A DNA stretch of 64,000 nucleotides from Allobosea sp. 117. GTDB taxonomy: Bacteria > Pseudomonadota > Alphaproteobacteria > Rhizobiales > Xanthobacteraceae. Shown here piece by piece: positions 18,074 through 27,079 of this stretch (its first letter is position 1; the number at the start of each line of letters is the position of its first letter). The notes under the pieces are model-generated. The model was not told the origin of the DNA. It saw only the letters and a program-made list of their open reading frames with translations, and ran no database searches. The DNA is taken from contig NZ_JNLC01000015.1 in assembly GCF_000702305.1 (NCBI RefSeq), forward strand, positions 296,001-360,000, in the 5' to 3' direction. Made by a program: the position numbers and the translations under genes.

Positions 18074-18952
18074 TCAGCCTCCATGTCCGTCGTTGATGGC
18101 GGCGGCGTATTTCACCGGCAGCCAGTCCGGGATCGGCCGCGGCCGCTGCGGGAAGCCGCCGAGATGGGTGCAGGTGAGAGCCGCCGCGCGCGCCGCGTGG
18201 GCAAGCGCCGCACCGGCGTCGGCATGCGCGAAGCGGAAGCCGGTGAGGAAAACGGCGATGAAGCTGTCGCCGGCGCCGCAGGTGTCCACCACCTCCACCG
18301 GGGCGGCGTCGACGTGGAGGACGCTGGCGCCGTCGTCGAAATAGGCGCCGGCACGCCCGCAGGTGAGCACCACCTGACGCGCACCGGCGGCGCGCAACGC
18401 CGCAAGCGTCGGCCCTGCCGGCTCGACGGACGGATCCTGCCCGGAGGCGAAGACCAGCGGCACGCCCTGGAGCGGCAGGGCGAAATGCGCGGTCGAGACG
18501 TCGACGCTGAACGGCACCGCATCGGCGACCAGCCGGCGCACCAGCTCGGGATTGGCGTTGGTGCCGAGATGCACCCAGTCCGCCGCCGCGGCGACCGCGT
18601 AGCGGTCCGGCGAGGGCATGTAGTTCTCGCCGACGCCGAAGGCTTCGAGCAGGAAGCGGCGGTCGCCGGCGTCGTCGCGGAGCAGCGTCACCGCGGTGTC
18701 GCCGGGCAGGCGTTCGACATCGTCCGGGTCCAGCCCGGCGGCGGCGATCTCGGCCAGTACGACATCGCCCTCGGGGTCGGGGCCGACAGCGCCGAAATAG
18801 CGGGCCTGGCAGCCCGCGCGCCGCCACTGGACGGCGACGTTGAGGGCATTGCCCCCGACGGTCAGCAGATCGCGGGAGAGAAAGGCGTCGAGGCAATTGT
18901 CGCCGACCGCGACCAGCCTCGGCGGGACCATCGGCCGCGCCATCTCGTTCAT
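18074..18952 (-). CDS. PfkB-family sugar kinase, FrlD-like
   Basis: A 292-residue ribokinase-fold enzyme predicted to phosphorylate the imported sugar derivative. GGNALNVAVQWRRAG at residues 33-47 is the substrate-site signature and DTCGAGDSF at 223-231 carries the catalytic Asp229. Overall form (MVAVGDNCLDAF-like start, short C-terminus) resembles fructoselysine 6-kinase. ATG 18952 overlaps the epimerase stop as ATGA; a Met three codons on is less likely. Its partners are a FrlB-like deglycase and FrlC-like epimerase in the same operon. Confidence 0.8.
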   Translation of the reverse strand: MNEMARPMVPPRLVAVGDNCLDAFLSRDLLTVGGNALNVAVQWRRAGCQARYFGAVGPDPEGDVVLAEIAAAGLDPDDVERLPGDTAVTLLRDDAGDRRFLLEAFGVGENYMPSPDRYAVAAAADWVHLGTNANPELVRRLVADAVPFSVDVSTAHFALPLQGVPLVFASGQDPSVEPAGPTLAALRAAGARQVVLTCGRAGAYFDDGASVLHVDAAPVEVVDTCGAGDSFIAVFLTGFRFAHADAGAALAHAARAAALTCTHLGGFPQRPRPIPDWLPVKYAAAINDGHGG

Positions 18953-19803
18953 GCCGTCACCGTGCCGCGGTCGAGATAGGGGGCAATGGCGTCGAGGTTG
19001 CGCCGCCAGGCGGTCACCGGATCGAGTGCATAGGAGCCATTGCCGAACGGCTCGAAGGTAAGGGTCCCGGCATAGCCGGCCGCAGCGAGATCCTCGATAT
19101 AGCGGCCGAGTGGCAGCGCACCGTCTCCCCAGACGAGATGCCCGGACGGCGTGCCGTCGACGACATGCACGTGCGCGATCCGGTCACCGAACAGCCGCAT
19201 GTAGCCGGCCACCGTATCGCCGGCCGTCGCCATCGCCACCGTGTCCAGCACGATGTCGACATTGTCGGCGTCGAGCTCGGTGAAGAGACGATGCAGATCG
19301 GAGGCGCAGGTGACGATGTTGGATTCCACCCGCTGCAGCGGCTCCAGCAGGCAGCGCAGACCGAGCGTGCGCGCATGGCCGGCGATCTCGGCGAGGGACT
19401 CGACCGATCGCGCCCAGGCGGCGGCCGGCGCCTCGTTCTCGAAGCCTCGGCCGGGGGTAAGGAACAGGTAACGCCCGCCGAGCGCGGCGCAGATGTAGGC
19501 GCCGCGGCGGAAGCGGTCGATGCTGCCGCGACGCAGCCCGGTGTCGCCGGAGGCGATGTTGATCGGGTAGATCACCTGCTCGGGCGTGAAGCACCGGAGC
19601 GACAGCCCGTTATCGGCCAGCACCCGCCGCACCTGTTCCACCCGCGCGTCGCTGGCATGGAACAGATCGAGATGCTGGGCGATGCCCCACAGCTCGATCT
19701 CGGTCACTCCGAAGCCGCGCATGGTCTCGGCCGCGAAGGCGAAGGGAAAGTGCTGGAAGCTGAAACTGGCTCCGATCAGCTGACGGAACGCGAGCTGCGG
19801 CAT
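18949..19803 (-). CDS. Sugar phosphate isomerase/epimerase, FrlC-like (TIM barrel)
   Basis: An AP-endonuclease-2-type TIM barrel of 284 residues. Metal-site candidates are Glu in ELWGIAQHLD, Glu in LLEPLQRVESN, Asp in DIVLDTVAM, His in HVHVVDG and Glu in LTFEPFG. FTPEQVIYPINIASGD resembles FrlC, which interconverts psicoselysine and fructoselysine. The start at 19803 is chosen because CAGGAG lies six bases upstream; ATG 19824 would add seven residues and has GGGAAG upstream. It follows the permease gene closely and overlaps the kinase gene. Confidence 0.75.
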   Translation of the reverse strand: MPQLAFRQLIGASFSFQHFPFAFAAETMRGFGVTEIELWGIAQHLDLFHASDARVEQVRRVLADNGLSLRCFTPEQVIYPINIASGDTGLRRGSIDRFRRGAYICAALGGRYLFLTPGRGFENEAPAAAWARSVESLAEIAGHARTLGLRCLLEPLQRVESNIVTCASDLHRLFTELDADNVDIVLDTVAMATAGDTVAGYMRLFGDRIAHVHVVDGTPSGHLVWGDGALPLGRYIEDLAAAGYAGTLTFEPFGNGSYALDPVTAWRRNLDAIAPYLDRGTVTA

Positions 19804-19825
19804 GACGGCTCCTGTGACGGGCATG

Positions 19826-20686
19826 CTACTTCCCGATGCCTTCCGCGAGTCCGCGGATGAAGTAGCGCTGCGCGGCGAAGAAAATGACGACGATCGGCAG
19901 GGCCGAGATGGTCATCGCCGCGAAGACGACGGCATAGTTGGTGCCGTGCCGGGCCATGATCGAGGTCAGGCCGACCGGCAGCGTCTGCAGGTCGGCGCCG
20001 CTCGTGAAGATCATCGCGAAGAGATACTCGTTCCACGCGAACAGCACGTGCAGGATCACGCAGGAGATGATGATCGGGCGGCACAGCGGCAGGATGATCC
20101 GCCAGAAGACCTGCCCCTCGCTGGCGCCGTCCATCGTCGCGGCCTCGTCGAGATCGCGCGGCAGGTCGAGCATGTAGGCGCGGATGAGGAAGGTGGTGAA
20201 CGGCACCCGGAAGGCGGTGTAGAGGATGATGAGGGCCCAGTAGGTGTTGTAGAGCCCCATGGACTGCAGCATCTTCACCAGCGGTATCAGCGCTACGGTC
20301 GGGCTGAGCATCAGCCCGCCGAGCACGAAGCCGACCACGATCGGCTTCATCGGCATCCGCGAGCGGGTGAGCCCGAAGGCCGTCCAGGCGCTGATCAGCA
20401 CCGTGCAGATGCCGGAGGCGACGGTGACGATGAGGCTCACCGTCACATAGTTGCGCACGCCCTGGTTCCAGGCCTGCACATAATTGGCCCAGCTCCAGCC
20501 CGCAGGCAGGGCGAACGGATCGCCGAAGATCTGCGAATTGTCCTTGAACCCGTTCAGCGCCATCCAGATCAGCGGATAGAGCACGACGATACCGAGGCAG
20601 ACCAGCAGCGCGAGCAGGAACGTCCGGGCGACGACGGCCCAAACATTGACCTGCCCGGCGGGGTGCGAGGCCGACGGGGCGCTCAT
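19826..20686 (-). CDS. Carbohydrate ABC permease, MalG/UgpE type
   Basis: A 286-residue inner-membrane permease with six predicted helices. The cytoplasmic EAA loop reads DEAATMDGASEGQVFWRIILPL and docks the ATPase. ATG 20686 overlaps the stop of the partner permease (ATGA). It forms the translocation pore with the MalF-like protein for the sugar derivative captured by the binding protein at 21618-22940. Confidence 0.92.
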   Translation of the reverse strand: MSAPSASHPAGQVNVWAVVARTFLLALLVCLGIVVLYPLIWMALNGFKDNSQIFGDPFALPAGWSWANYVQAWNQGVRNYVTVSLIVTVASGICTVLISAWTAFGLTRSRMPMKPIVVGFVLGGLMLSPTVALIPLVKMLQSMGLYNTYWALIILYTAFRVPFTTFLIRAYMLDLPRDLDEAATMDGASEGQVFWRIILPLCRPIIISCVILHVLFAWNEYLFAMIFTSGADLQTLPVGLTSIMARHGTNYAVVFAAMTISALPIVVIFFAAQRYFIRGLAEGIGK

Positions 20687-21621
20687 AGCTGCACCCTTCG
20701 ATGCCGGGTGTACCAGAGCTGGGCCATGCCGGTGACGAGGGTGACGAGGAAGATCACCGCCGCGATCGCCGCGCCATAGCCGAACTCGTTCTGGATGAAA
20801 CCCTGCTGGTAGAGCCAGGTACCGAGCACCTGGCTCGAATTGTTCGGCCCGCCGGCGGTCATGACCATGACCTCGTTGAACACCTGGAAGGCGCCGGTGA
20901 TCGTCACGATGATCATCAGGCCGGTCATCTCGCGGGTCATCGGAAAGGTGACGTTCCACAGCCGGCGCAGCGGGCCCGCCCCATCCATAATGGCGGCATC
21001 GTAGAGCTCGCGCGGAATCTTCTGGATGGCGAGACCGAAGAGCAGGGTCGAATAGCCGAAGCCCTGCCACTGGCTCATCGCGATGATGGCGTAGATCGCG
21101 GTGTCCTCGCTGCCGAGCCACGGCCGGGAGAGGGCGCCGAGGCCGAGCGCGGACAGGCCGGCGTCGAGCAGGCCGATGCGCGGCTGGTAGATGAAATAGA
21201 ACAGCAGCCCGGTGACGGTAATCGAGATCGCCGAGGGCACGAAGTAGACCGCCCGCCAGAAGCGCCGCGAGCGCTCGCTCTCCAGCCCCTCGATGACCGC
21301 GGCCAGAAGGAAGGCGGCGAACACCTGGAACACCACGGAGATCGCCGCATAAAGCAGGTTGTTGCGCAGCGAGATCCAGACCACCGGGTCGTCGAGCAGC
21401 CGCGCATAGTTGTCGAGACCGACATATTCGATCTCGCCGGTGTAGATGTCCTGGTTCGTAGTGCTGACGACGAAGTTGTCCACGATCGGATAGTAGACGA
21501 ACCAGCCGACGAGGATCACCGCGATCGCCACCCACCGGAACGACGGGAGGGTGCCCAGCCCGCCGCGCCGTGGTGCGCCGGAGCCGGCGACGGCGGAGAC
21601 CGGGTGATCCATGCCCGTCAT
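20683..21621 (-). CDS. Carbohydrate ABC permease, MalF/UgpA type
   Basis: A 312-residue permease with six helices after a short Pro/Gly-rich cytoplasmic tail. The EAA-type loop is YDAAIMDGAGPLRRLWNVTFPM. ATG 21621 overlaps the TGA of the binding-protein gene; Met at 21612 is an alternative. Tight coupling from binding protein through both permeases ensures equal expression. Confidence 0.92.
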   Translation of the reverse strand: MTGMDHPVSAVAGSGAPRRGGLGTLPSFRWVAIAVILVGWFVYYPIVDNFVVSTTNQDIYTGEIEYVGLDNYARLLDDPVVWISLRNNLLYAAISVVFQVFAAFLLAAVIEGLESERSRRFWRAVYFVPSAISITVTGLLFYFIYQPRIGLLDAGLSALGLGALSRPWLGSEDTAIYAIIAMSQWQGFGYSTLLFGLAIQKIPRELYDAAIMDGAGPLRRLWNVTFPMTREMTGLMIIVTITGAFQVFNEVMVMTAGGPNNSSQVLGTWLYQQGFIQNEFGYGAAIAAVIFLVTLVTGMAQLWYTRHRRVQL

Positions 21622-22940
21622 TTGCGCTTGGCGTCGGCCGCCGACGCCTTCTTCACCTCGGCCATGACGGCCTCGGGAGTCATGGTGCCGCCCACCAGCG
21701 CCTGCAGGCTGGACAGCCAAGCGGCGGCCACGCGCGGGGTATTGGCGGTGTCGAGCCAGGGCATCAGGTAGCTGGCCGAGGCGATGTCCTTCAAGCCAGC
21801 GACCACCGCCGGATTCATCGTGGCCTCAGAGGCACCGTCAATCGCGGCGCTCGGCTGGCCATAGGGCGGCGCCGAAAGCACCCGGGCGTTCTCCGGAGCG
21901 GTGACGAACTTCATGAAGTCGATGGCGAGCGGAATCTTCTTCGACGCCGTGTTGATCATGTAGCCCTCCGGCGCACCCTCGATCGCCTTGACGTCCCCCT
22001 TCGCGGCGGCAGGCGGCGGCAGGCGGAAGAAGCCGAAATCGGCGCCCTTCAGCTTGGTGTCAGCCGAGGCGGCCTGATCGAACTCGATGATCTCCTGATA
22101 GTACATCGCCGAGTCGGCGTTGCTGAAGGCCTGCAGGGACGAGGCATAGGAGGTGCCGTTCACCGCCGCGCCGTCAGTACAGCGGTCGACCAGCGCCTTG
22201 AACTGCGCCAGCGAGGCGACATAGCCCGGATCGTCGAACTTGGCCCTGGCGGGATCGAAGTCGCGCTCCAGCGTCGCGGTCGGCACATTGTAGGCGAGCA
22301 ACTGTCCGGCATAGTGGACCGCCGGCCACGCCTCCTTGTTGCCGAGCGAGATCGGCGTGGTGCCGCCCTTGCGCAGGGCGTCGCAGGCTTCCAGCAGCTT
22401 CTCGAACGTCGCGGGCACGCCGACCCCGGCCTTTTCGAAGGCCGGCTTGTTGTAGCCCATGAACTTGGCGTCGAGATAAAGCGGTATGCCGTAAAGCTTG
22501 CCATTATACTCGAACGCCTTCACCGCCGCCGGGCTCAGCGTCTTGCCCCAGGGCGTGTCGGGGCCGACGACCTTGGTCAGGTCGACCGCGCGGTTGCCGC
22601 GCACGAAGTTCTCGCCCCAGCTCCCGGTCCAGGAAAAATAGATGTCCGGCAAGGAGTTGGAGGCGACGAGCGTCTTGGTCTTGCCCTTGACGCTGTCGTC
22701 GCTCTCCTGGATGAGCTCGATCTTCACGCCGGGATGGAGCTTCTCGTACTCCTTCGCGACATTGACGAAATAGGGAGAGAGCTGCTGCAGACCGAACTTG
22801 GTCAGGATCGACAGTGTGCCGCTGTATTCGACCTTGGCGTTCGGATCCGCCACGACCGCCTCGCGGGCGGAGCCCGGACCGGCCGACAGGGCGAGCGCGG
22901 ATGCGGCGGCGACCGCCACGACGTGCGATGAACGTTTCAC
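21618..22940 (-). CDS. Sugar ABC solute-binding protein (family 1)
   Basis: A 440-residue periplasmic receptor with an N-terminal signal peptide (cleavage near AREA, about residue 25). SLPDIYFSWTGSWGENFV and KLYGIPLYLDAKFMGYNKPAFEKAG are typical of carbohydrate-binding family 1 proteins. The start is GTG 22940 with GGAAGGAG seven bases upstream. Unlike most other binding-protein genes in this window it overlaps the next gene, leaving no room for a 3' hairpin. In this operon the ligand is probably a fructosamine or related sugar conjugate (inference). Confidence 0.9.
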   Translation of the reverse strand: MKRSSHVVAVAAASALALSAGPGSAREAVVADPNAKVEYSGTLSILTKFGLQQLSPYFVNVAKEYEKLHPGVKIELIQESDDSVKGKTKTLVASNSLPDIYFSWTGSWGENFVRGNRAVDLTKVVGPDTPWGKTLSPAAVKAFEYNGKLYGIPLYLDAKFMGYNKPAFEKAGVGVPATFEKLLEACDALRKGGTTPISLGNKEAWPAVHYAGQLLAYNVPTATLERDFDPARAKFDDPGYVASLAQFKALVDRCTDGAAVNGTSYASSLQAFSNADSAMYYQEIIEFDQAASADTKLKGADFGFFRLPPPAAAKGDVKAIEGAPEGYMINTASKKIPLAIDFMKFVTAPENARVLSAPPYGQPSAAIDGASEATMNPAVVAGLKDIASASYLMPWLDTANTPRVAAAWLSSLQALVGGTMTPEAVMAEVKKASAADAKRK

Positions 22941-22967
22941 GAGCAGCTCCTTCCGGTGTGAGAATGA

Positions 22968-24017
22968 TCAGTATTCGACGCGCTTGTAGTAACGGCGCGT
23001 CGTCAGCGGGTGGTTGCGCAGCACTTCGAGATGGGCGCTCAGCCGTTCGAGCTGCGTCGCCAGCACGATCGGCGAGATCATGACGCGCACGCGCGGCGAA
23101 ACCCCGGGCAGTTCCGCCGTGGCGGCGTCGAGTACGCGGACGCGGTCCGTGTAGCGCCGCGCGAAGTTCTCGACGCGCTCGGAGAGCGGCCGGAACTTGT
23201 CTTCGCCCTTGAAGACGAAGACGCTGATGCCGGGCTCCACCAGCTCCAGAGTGCCGTGGAAGAAGTCGGCGGCATGGACCGGCCGGGTGCGGATCCACTG
23301 CATCTCCTCGAGGATGCACATGCCGTAATAATGCGCCTCGGGCCACACCGAGCCGGCGCCGGTGAAGATGTGGTAGGTCTCGTCCTTGATCGTCGCGGCA
23401 AGACTCGCGGCGGCGCCCTCGAAGGCCTCCTTCACCGCGACGAGCGCCTCCGGCAGCAGCTTCAGCTCGGCGACGGCCTCGTCGAAACCCTCGAATTCGC
23501 CGCGCTCGGCGAGGAGCGCGAGGACGATCAGCAGGGTCTGGAGATAGAAGGACTCCGAGGAGGTGTCGTCCTCGGCAAAATTGGTGAAGTTGTAGTCGGC
23601 CTCGCGCGCCAGCGGCGTGTCCTTATGGCCGGTGAGCGACAGGGTGCGCACCCCGCGCGCCTTGAGGAAGGCAAGCAGCTCGACGCTTTCCTTGGTGGTG
23701 CCGGAGAGCGACGGCAGGACGACGAGCGCCTTGGCATCCAGCCCAGCCGGAGGATCAAGCACCACCTGCGCTGGCAGTTGCGCGCTGACCGGGAAGGTGG
23801 AGAGGCGCTGCGCGAGCTCGATCGCCGGGAAGGTCAGCAACTGCACGCCGCCCGTTCCCATGAAGAACAATCGTTCAATGCCATCGGCAAGTAGCGTGCG
23901 CATGAGAGATCGCACATCGTCCGCTATGGAGACGGCGCCGCTCTGAATACGAACAAACCGGTCCTTGTCGAAGTTCAGCATCATTTCATCCATTGTACGT
24001 CGAACAGGCAAATTCAT
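22968..24017 (-). CDS. SIS-domain protein, FrlB-like fructosamine-6-phosphate deglycase
   Basis: A 349-residue protein with two SIS folds. The first holds FFMGTGGVQLL and LPSLSGTTKES, the phosphate-binding part; the second holds FTGAGSVWPEAHYYGMCILEEMQW and FFHGTLELVEPG. The ending RRYYKRVEY closely resembles the RRYYGGLVEY end of E. coli FrlB, which splits fructoselysine-6-phosphate into glucose-6-phosphate and lysine. ATG 24017 has GAAGG upstream; three further Met codons follow within 13 residues. It is the first gene of the operon, directly after the lacI-type operator region. Confidence 0.75.
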   Translation of the reverse strand: MNLPVRRTMDEMMLNFDKDRFVRIQSGAVSIADDVRSLMRTLLADGIERLFFMGTGGVQLLTFPAIELAQRLSTFPVSAQLPAQVVLDPPAGLDAKALVVLPSLSGTTKESVELLAFLKARGVRTLSLTGHKDTPLAREADYNFTNFAEDDTSSESFYLQTLLIVLALLAERGEFEGFDEAVAELKLLPEALVAVKEAFEGAAASLAATIKDETYHIFTGAGSVWPEAHYYGMCILEEMQWIRTRPVHAADFFHGTLELVEPGISVFVFKGEDKFRPLSERVENFARRYTDRVRVLDAATAELPGVSPRVRVMISPIVLATQLERLSAHLEVLRNHPLTTRRYYKRVEY

Positions 24018-24083
24018 TCGCTGCCTTCACATGAAGGCGCGTTCGGATACCTTTGAGCCGACTCGTCAAACTTGCGTATATTG

Positions 24084-24103
24084 ATATGAGATCGATCTCA
24101 CAT
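24084..24103. promoter_or_regulatory. LacI-type operator upstream of the frlB-like gene
   Basis: TGAGATCGATCTCA (24087-24100) is a perfect 14-bp palindrome with the central CG that LacI-family proteins prefer, lengthened by further pairs at 24084-24085 with 24102-24103. It sits between the lacI-type gene and the operon it precedes, about 70 bases before the frlB-like start. A TTGACG element lies downstream on the minus strand (24069-24064). Confidence 0.7.
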
Positions 24104-24177
24104 ACGGATTAGCGCACAGAACGCCACGCGTGGCAAGCGCCATGCGTCGGAAAATCTTCGAGCGGCGATGGGAGAGC

Positions 24178-25194
24178 TCAGCGCGGACGGGAGACCGAAC
24201 CGCGGACGATCAGCCGCGTCGGGAACCGGATCTGTTGCGGGGGGGCGGCGCTTCCCTGAAGGCGCTCCAACAGCAGCCGCGCCGCCAGCGGGCCAATCTC
24301 GGAAATCGGCTGCGCCACCACGGTGATCTGTGGATCGGTGAAGGTGGCGAGGTTGAAATCGTCGAAACCAATGAGCGAGACGTCGTGCGGAATATGCAGG
24401 CCCATGGAGCGCAGACCGAGCAGCGCACCCTGGGTCATCAGGCTGTCAACGGTGAACAGTGCGCTCGGCCGGTCACGGCGACTGAACAGGCGGATGGTGG
24501 CGTCGATGGCGTGCTCGACCGCCGAGCGGGAGACGGCGATGAGCGTTTCGTCGACGGAGATGCCGTGTCCCGCCAGCGCGCCCTGATACCCGCCGAGGCG
24601 CTCCTGCGCGGTGAAGATCCGGGAATCGTCGCGCAGGAAGCCGATGCGGCGATGCCCGTTGGCGACGAGATAGTCGATGGCCTCGCGGGTCCCGCCTTCA
24701 TTGTCGACCGCGACGCTGTCGCAGCGCACGTCCTTCACCACGCGATCGATCAGCACGCAGGGCACACCGTCCCGTGCCAGCTTGGCGATATGACGGTTGT
24801 CGGTGGCGGAGGCAGGCGCCAGCACGAAACCGCGCAGGCCGAGGGAGCGCAGGCTCTCCAGCAGTTCCTTCTCCTGCTTCACGCTTTCCTCGCTGCTGGC
24901 GATGAGCAGGTTGTGGCCTTGCTTCCTGAGTTCCACCTCGAGATCGTGGGCAATGCGGGCGAAGAAGGGATTCTGGATATCGCCTGGCACGAAGCCGACA
25001 ATGGGCAATTGTCCGCTGCGAAGCGCCTGCGCCACCCGGTTGGCGCGGTATCCGAGCCGATCGGCGGCCTCCTGCACGCGCAGAGCGGTCTCATCGCCGA
25101 CATAGCCATAGCTGCTCAGCGCCCTTGCGGCCGTGGCCCGCGAGACATTCGCGGCGGCGGCGACGTCCTTGAGGGTGATACCTTTCTGCTTCAC
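24178..25194 (-). CDS. LacI-family transcriptional regulator
   Basis: A 338-residue repressor: N-terminal helix-turn-helix ITLKDVAAAANVSRATAARALS and hinge helix ANRVAQALRSG, then a periplasmic-binding-type ligand domain. The start is GTG 25194, with GGAGGAGC eight bases upstream; it yields the normal MKQKG-type N-terminus. It lies directly upstream of the sugar operon on the same strand and very probably represses it at the palindrome at 24087-24100, released by the sugar derivative or its phosphate. Confidence 0.92.
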   Translation of the reverse strand: MKQKGITLKDVAAAANVSRATAARALSSYGYVGDETALRVQEAADRLGYRANRVAQALRSGQLPIVGFVPGDIQNPFFARIAHDLEVELRKQGHNLLIASSEESVKQEKELLESLRSLGLRGFVLAPASATDNRHIAKLARDGVPCVLIDRVVKDVRCDSVAVDNEGGTREAIDYLVANGHRRIGFLRDDSRIFTAQERLGGYQGALAGHGISVDETLIAVSRSAVEHAIDATIRLFSRRDRPSALFTVDSLMTQGALLGLRSMGLHIPHDVSLIGFDDFNLATFTDPQITVVAQPISEIGPLAARLLLERLQGSAAPPQQIRFPTRLIVRGSVSRPR

Positions 25195-25347
25195 GCAGAG
25201 CGCTCCTCCACGCTGCCATGACTCACGCGGAGCCCACATCTCCACACGGCTATCGCATAGCACGGCCGGCGGAGAAGCACGCAACCGGGGAGGCCGACGT
25301 CTTCATCACGGTCGCGTCCGTGCGAGCTTGTGTGATTCCTGCGTCTC

Positions 25348-25590
25348 AGGCGGGATAACCTGGTCGGTGGTGCGCCGCGCCTCCTCGGCGAACCCCTCGA
25401 TCGTGTCGCCAGCGCCCAAGGTCTCGGCTTTCGATTGGGCCGGTGGCCTGCCCTGCTCTCCGATTATGAACACGGCGATCCGATTGGCGCGCCCGTGCAA
25501 CAGGTCGGCTGCCTTGCGCATCAGCTTCGGCCGATCGAAGGCAGAGGTCGCTAACCAGATGGCGAGGCCCCGCGCGCTCGCCTCCCATGA
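25348..25590 (-). pseudogene. Aldehyde dehydrogenase fragment
   Basis: The minus-strand frame reads FDRPKLMRKAADLLHGRANRI, then IIGEQGRPPAQSKAETLGAGDTIEGFAEEARR and VIP. This is the N-terminal quarter of a succinate-semialdehyde/aldehyde dehydrogenase around the conserved EQGKPLAQ block. Nothing of the Rossmann core or catalytic Cys domain follows, and there is no proper start. About 80 residues remain of an enzyme of about 480. It fills the gap between the LacI-type and IclR-type genes. Confidence 0.75.
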
Positions 25591-25784
25591 GCCGCCTGAC
25601 CGGTACGGCTGCAGCCGCGGAGTGCACGACGTCGATCGTCTTCCCTGTGAAGGAGCCGGGCCAGGGAGGCTCGCATCTGGATAGTCCGGTATGGCTGGCT
25701 GCACTCGGCTCCGCCCAAAACGGGCTGATTTCGATCCGAAAGTTTCCACTCTACGAAATCATCTTTCCGCAGGAAGGAAATCGA

Positions 25785-25835
25785 TTGACAGAGCAGAGTG
25801 ACGACTCTTAGCCTAGAAAATGAAAACGGGTTTTC
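25785..25835 (+). promoter_or_regulatory. IclR gene promoter and operator candidate
   Basis: TTGACA (25785-25790) is followed 18 bp later by TAGCCT (25809-25814), a plausible sigma-70 promoter. Just downstream, GAAAAC-GG-GTTTTC (25822-25835) is a perfect inverted repeat ending five bases before the iclR-type ATG. This position would suit autorepression. Function is inferred. Confidence 0.5.
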
Positions 25836-25840
25836 GCTAA

Positions 25841-26611
25841 ATGGAAAATGAAGACAAGCCGAGCAGCGACGACAAGTCAGGAAGTGTGCGCTCGGTTGCC
25901 CGGGCGCTCGCCCTGCTCTCGGCACTGGACCGAAAAGGGAGAAATCTTTCCGAGATGGCTGCGGCGGCGAACATCAGTGTGAGCACAGCGTCGCGCCTGC
26001 TCGGAACGCTGGTGGCCCATGGCTTCGCCGCTCAGGGAAGCAACAACCGGTATGTCCCGGGGCTGGCCCTGACGACGCTGCTCCACGAGACGGATCGCTG
26101 GGCACCGCTCAGGGTACTGGCGGCAGAATCGACCAGCGCCCTGTGTGCCGCGCTGGATGAGACCTCCGCCTTCTTCGTGCAGTTCGGCGATGAGCGCCTT
26201 TGCATCGATTCAGCCGAGTCGAGCCAGTTGGTCCGGCGCGTCCGTCTGACTGGCGAAAAGGGCAAGATCTATCGCGGTGCCGCGGGCAAGGCGCTGCTGG
26301 CCTTCAGCACGGACGAGGCCGTCGACGACATTCTCGGCGATCTGCAGAGCTTCGAAATTCCCGGCCAACGAGATCGGACGGTGGAGGAGCTGAAGGCGGA
26401 ATTGGCGCAGACCCGAACGCAGGGCTACGGCTTCAGCCATCACGAATCCACCGGTGGTTCCTGGTCGGTCGCGGCTCCTGTCTTCATCCGGGGCAGGCTG
26501 GTCGGCGCCCTTGCCGCCGTCATTCCCGATCACCGTTTCGACCAGGACGCCCTGACCGCCGCGATCGAGGCGACAAAGCGCATCGCCGCCGAATTTTCCG
26601 AAACATCCTAG
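25841..26611 (+). CDS. IclR-family transcriptional regulator
   Basis: A 256-residue regulator. The N-terminal winged helix spans about residues 15-75 (VRSVARALALLSALDRKGRNLSEM, ISVSTASRLLGTLVAHGF). The C-terminal GAF-like effector domain contains GAAGKALLAF and GGSWSVAAPVFIRGRLVGAL. It is the first gene of a co-oriented run that extends to the amidohydrolase at 34949, so it probably controls that cluster in response to its substrate. The GAAAAC/GTTTTC repeat next to its start is a likely binding site. Confidence 0.92.
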   Translation: MENEDKPSSDDKSGSVRSVARALALLSALDRKGRNLSEMAAAANISVSTASRLLGTLVAHGFAAQGSNNRYVPGLALTTLLHETDRWAPLRVLAAESTSALCAALDETSAFFVQFGDERLCIDSAESSQLVRRVRLTGEKGKIYRGAAGKALLAFSTDEAVDDILGDLQSFEIPGQRDRTVEELKAELAQTRTQGYGFSHHESTGGSWSVAAPVFIRGRLVGALAAVIPDHRFDQDALTAAIEATKRIAAEFSETS

Positions 26612-26630
26612 AAATTACGGAAGTAATGAC

Positions 26631-27008
26631 ATGTCTCGCATTGCCGATATCGACCGGATCGATATCACGGACACTCTGAACAAGGTCGCCTACATCCTCG
26701 ATTCCAAAGAATACGATCGGATGGGCGAGGTTTTTGCCGAGGACGTCCGGTTCAGCAATCCCGGGCGCCTCACCGCGAACGGGCTGGAAGAGCTGAAGAC
26801 GGCGTTCAGGAATTTTCCAGCTCCGTCCCTCAGCCACCACATCACCAATCTTCTGCTGTCCGGCAGCGAGGACGGAACCGTCAAGGCTCTGTGCAAGGCC
26901 CTGTCCCAACGGGCGGACAAGTCGATCGCCGCCGCTGAATACACCGACATTCTGAGGAAGACCCCCACGGGCTGGCGGATCGTATCCCGTACCATCAAGC
27001 CGTTGTAG
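26631..27008 (+). CDS. NTF2/SnoaL-like protein
   Basis: A 125-residue cone-fold protein (AYILDSKEYDRMGEVFAEDVRF, then SHHITNLLL, and TPTGWRIVSRTIKPL at the end). The family includes isomerases, dehydratases, small-ring hydroxylase partners and non-catalytic binding proteins. GGAAG lies before ATG 26631. It sits 19 bases after iclR and 71 bases before the CrtI-like gene, so it is likely a small enzyme or accessory in the same pathway. The exact reaction cannot be told. Confidence 0.8.
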   Translation: MSRIADIDRIDITDTLNKVAYILDSKEYDRMGEVFAEDVRFSNPGRLTANGLEELKTAFRNFPAPSLSHHITNLLLSGSEDGTVKALCKALSQRADKSIAAAEYTDILRKTPTGWRIVSRTIKPL

Positions 27009-27079
27009 TCGGTCGCTTTTTTGACCCTTCGCGTTGTCGCCGCGCCGAGTCGCACTCGCTGAGATTGAGACAGACGGAA

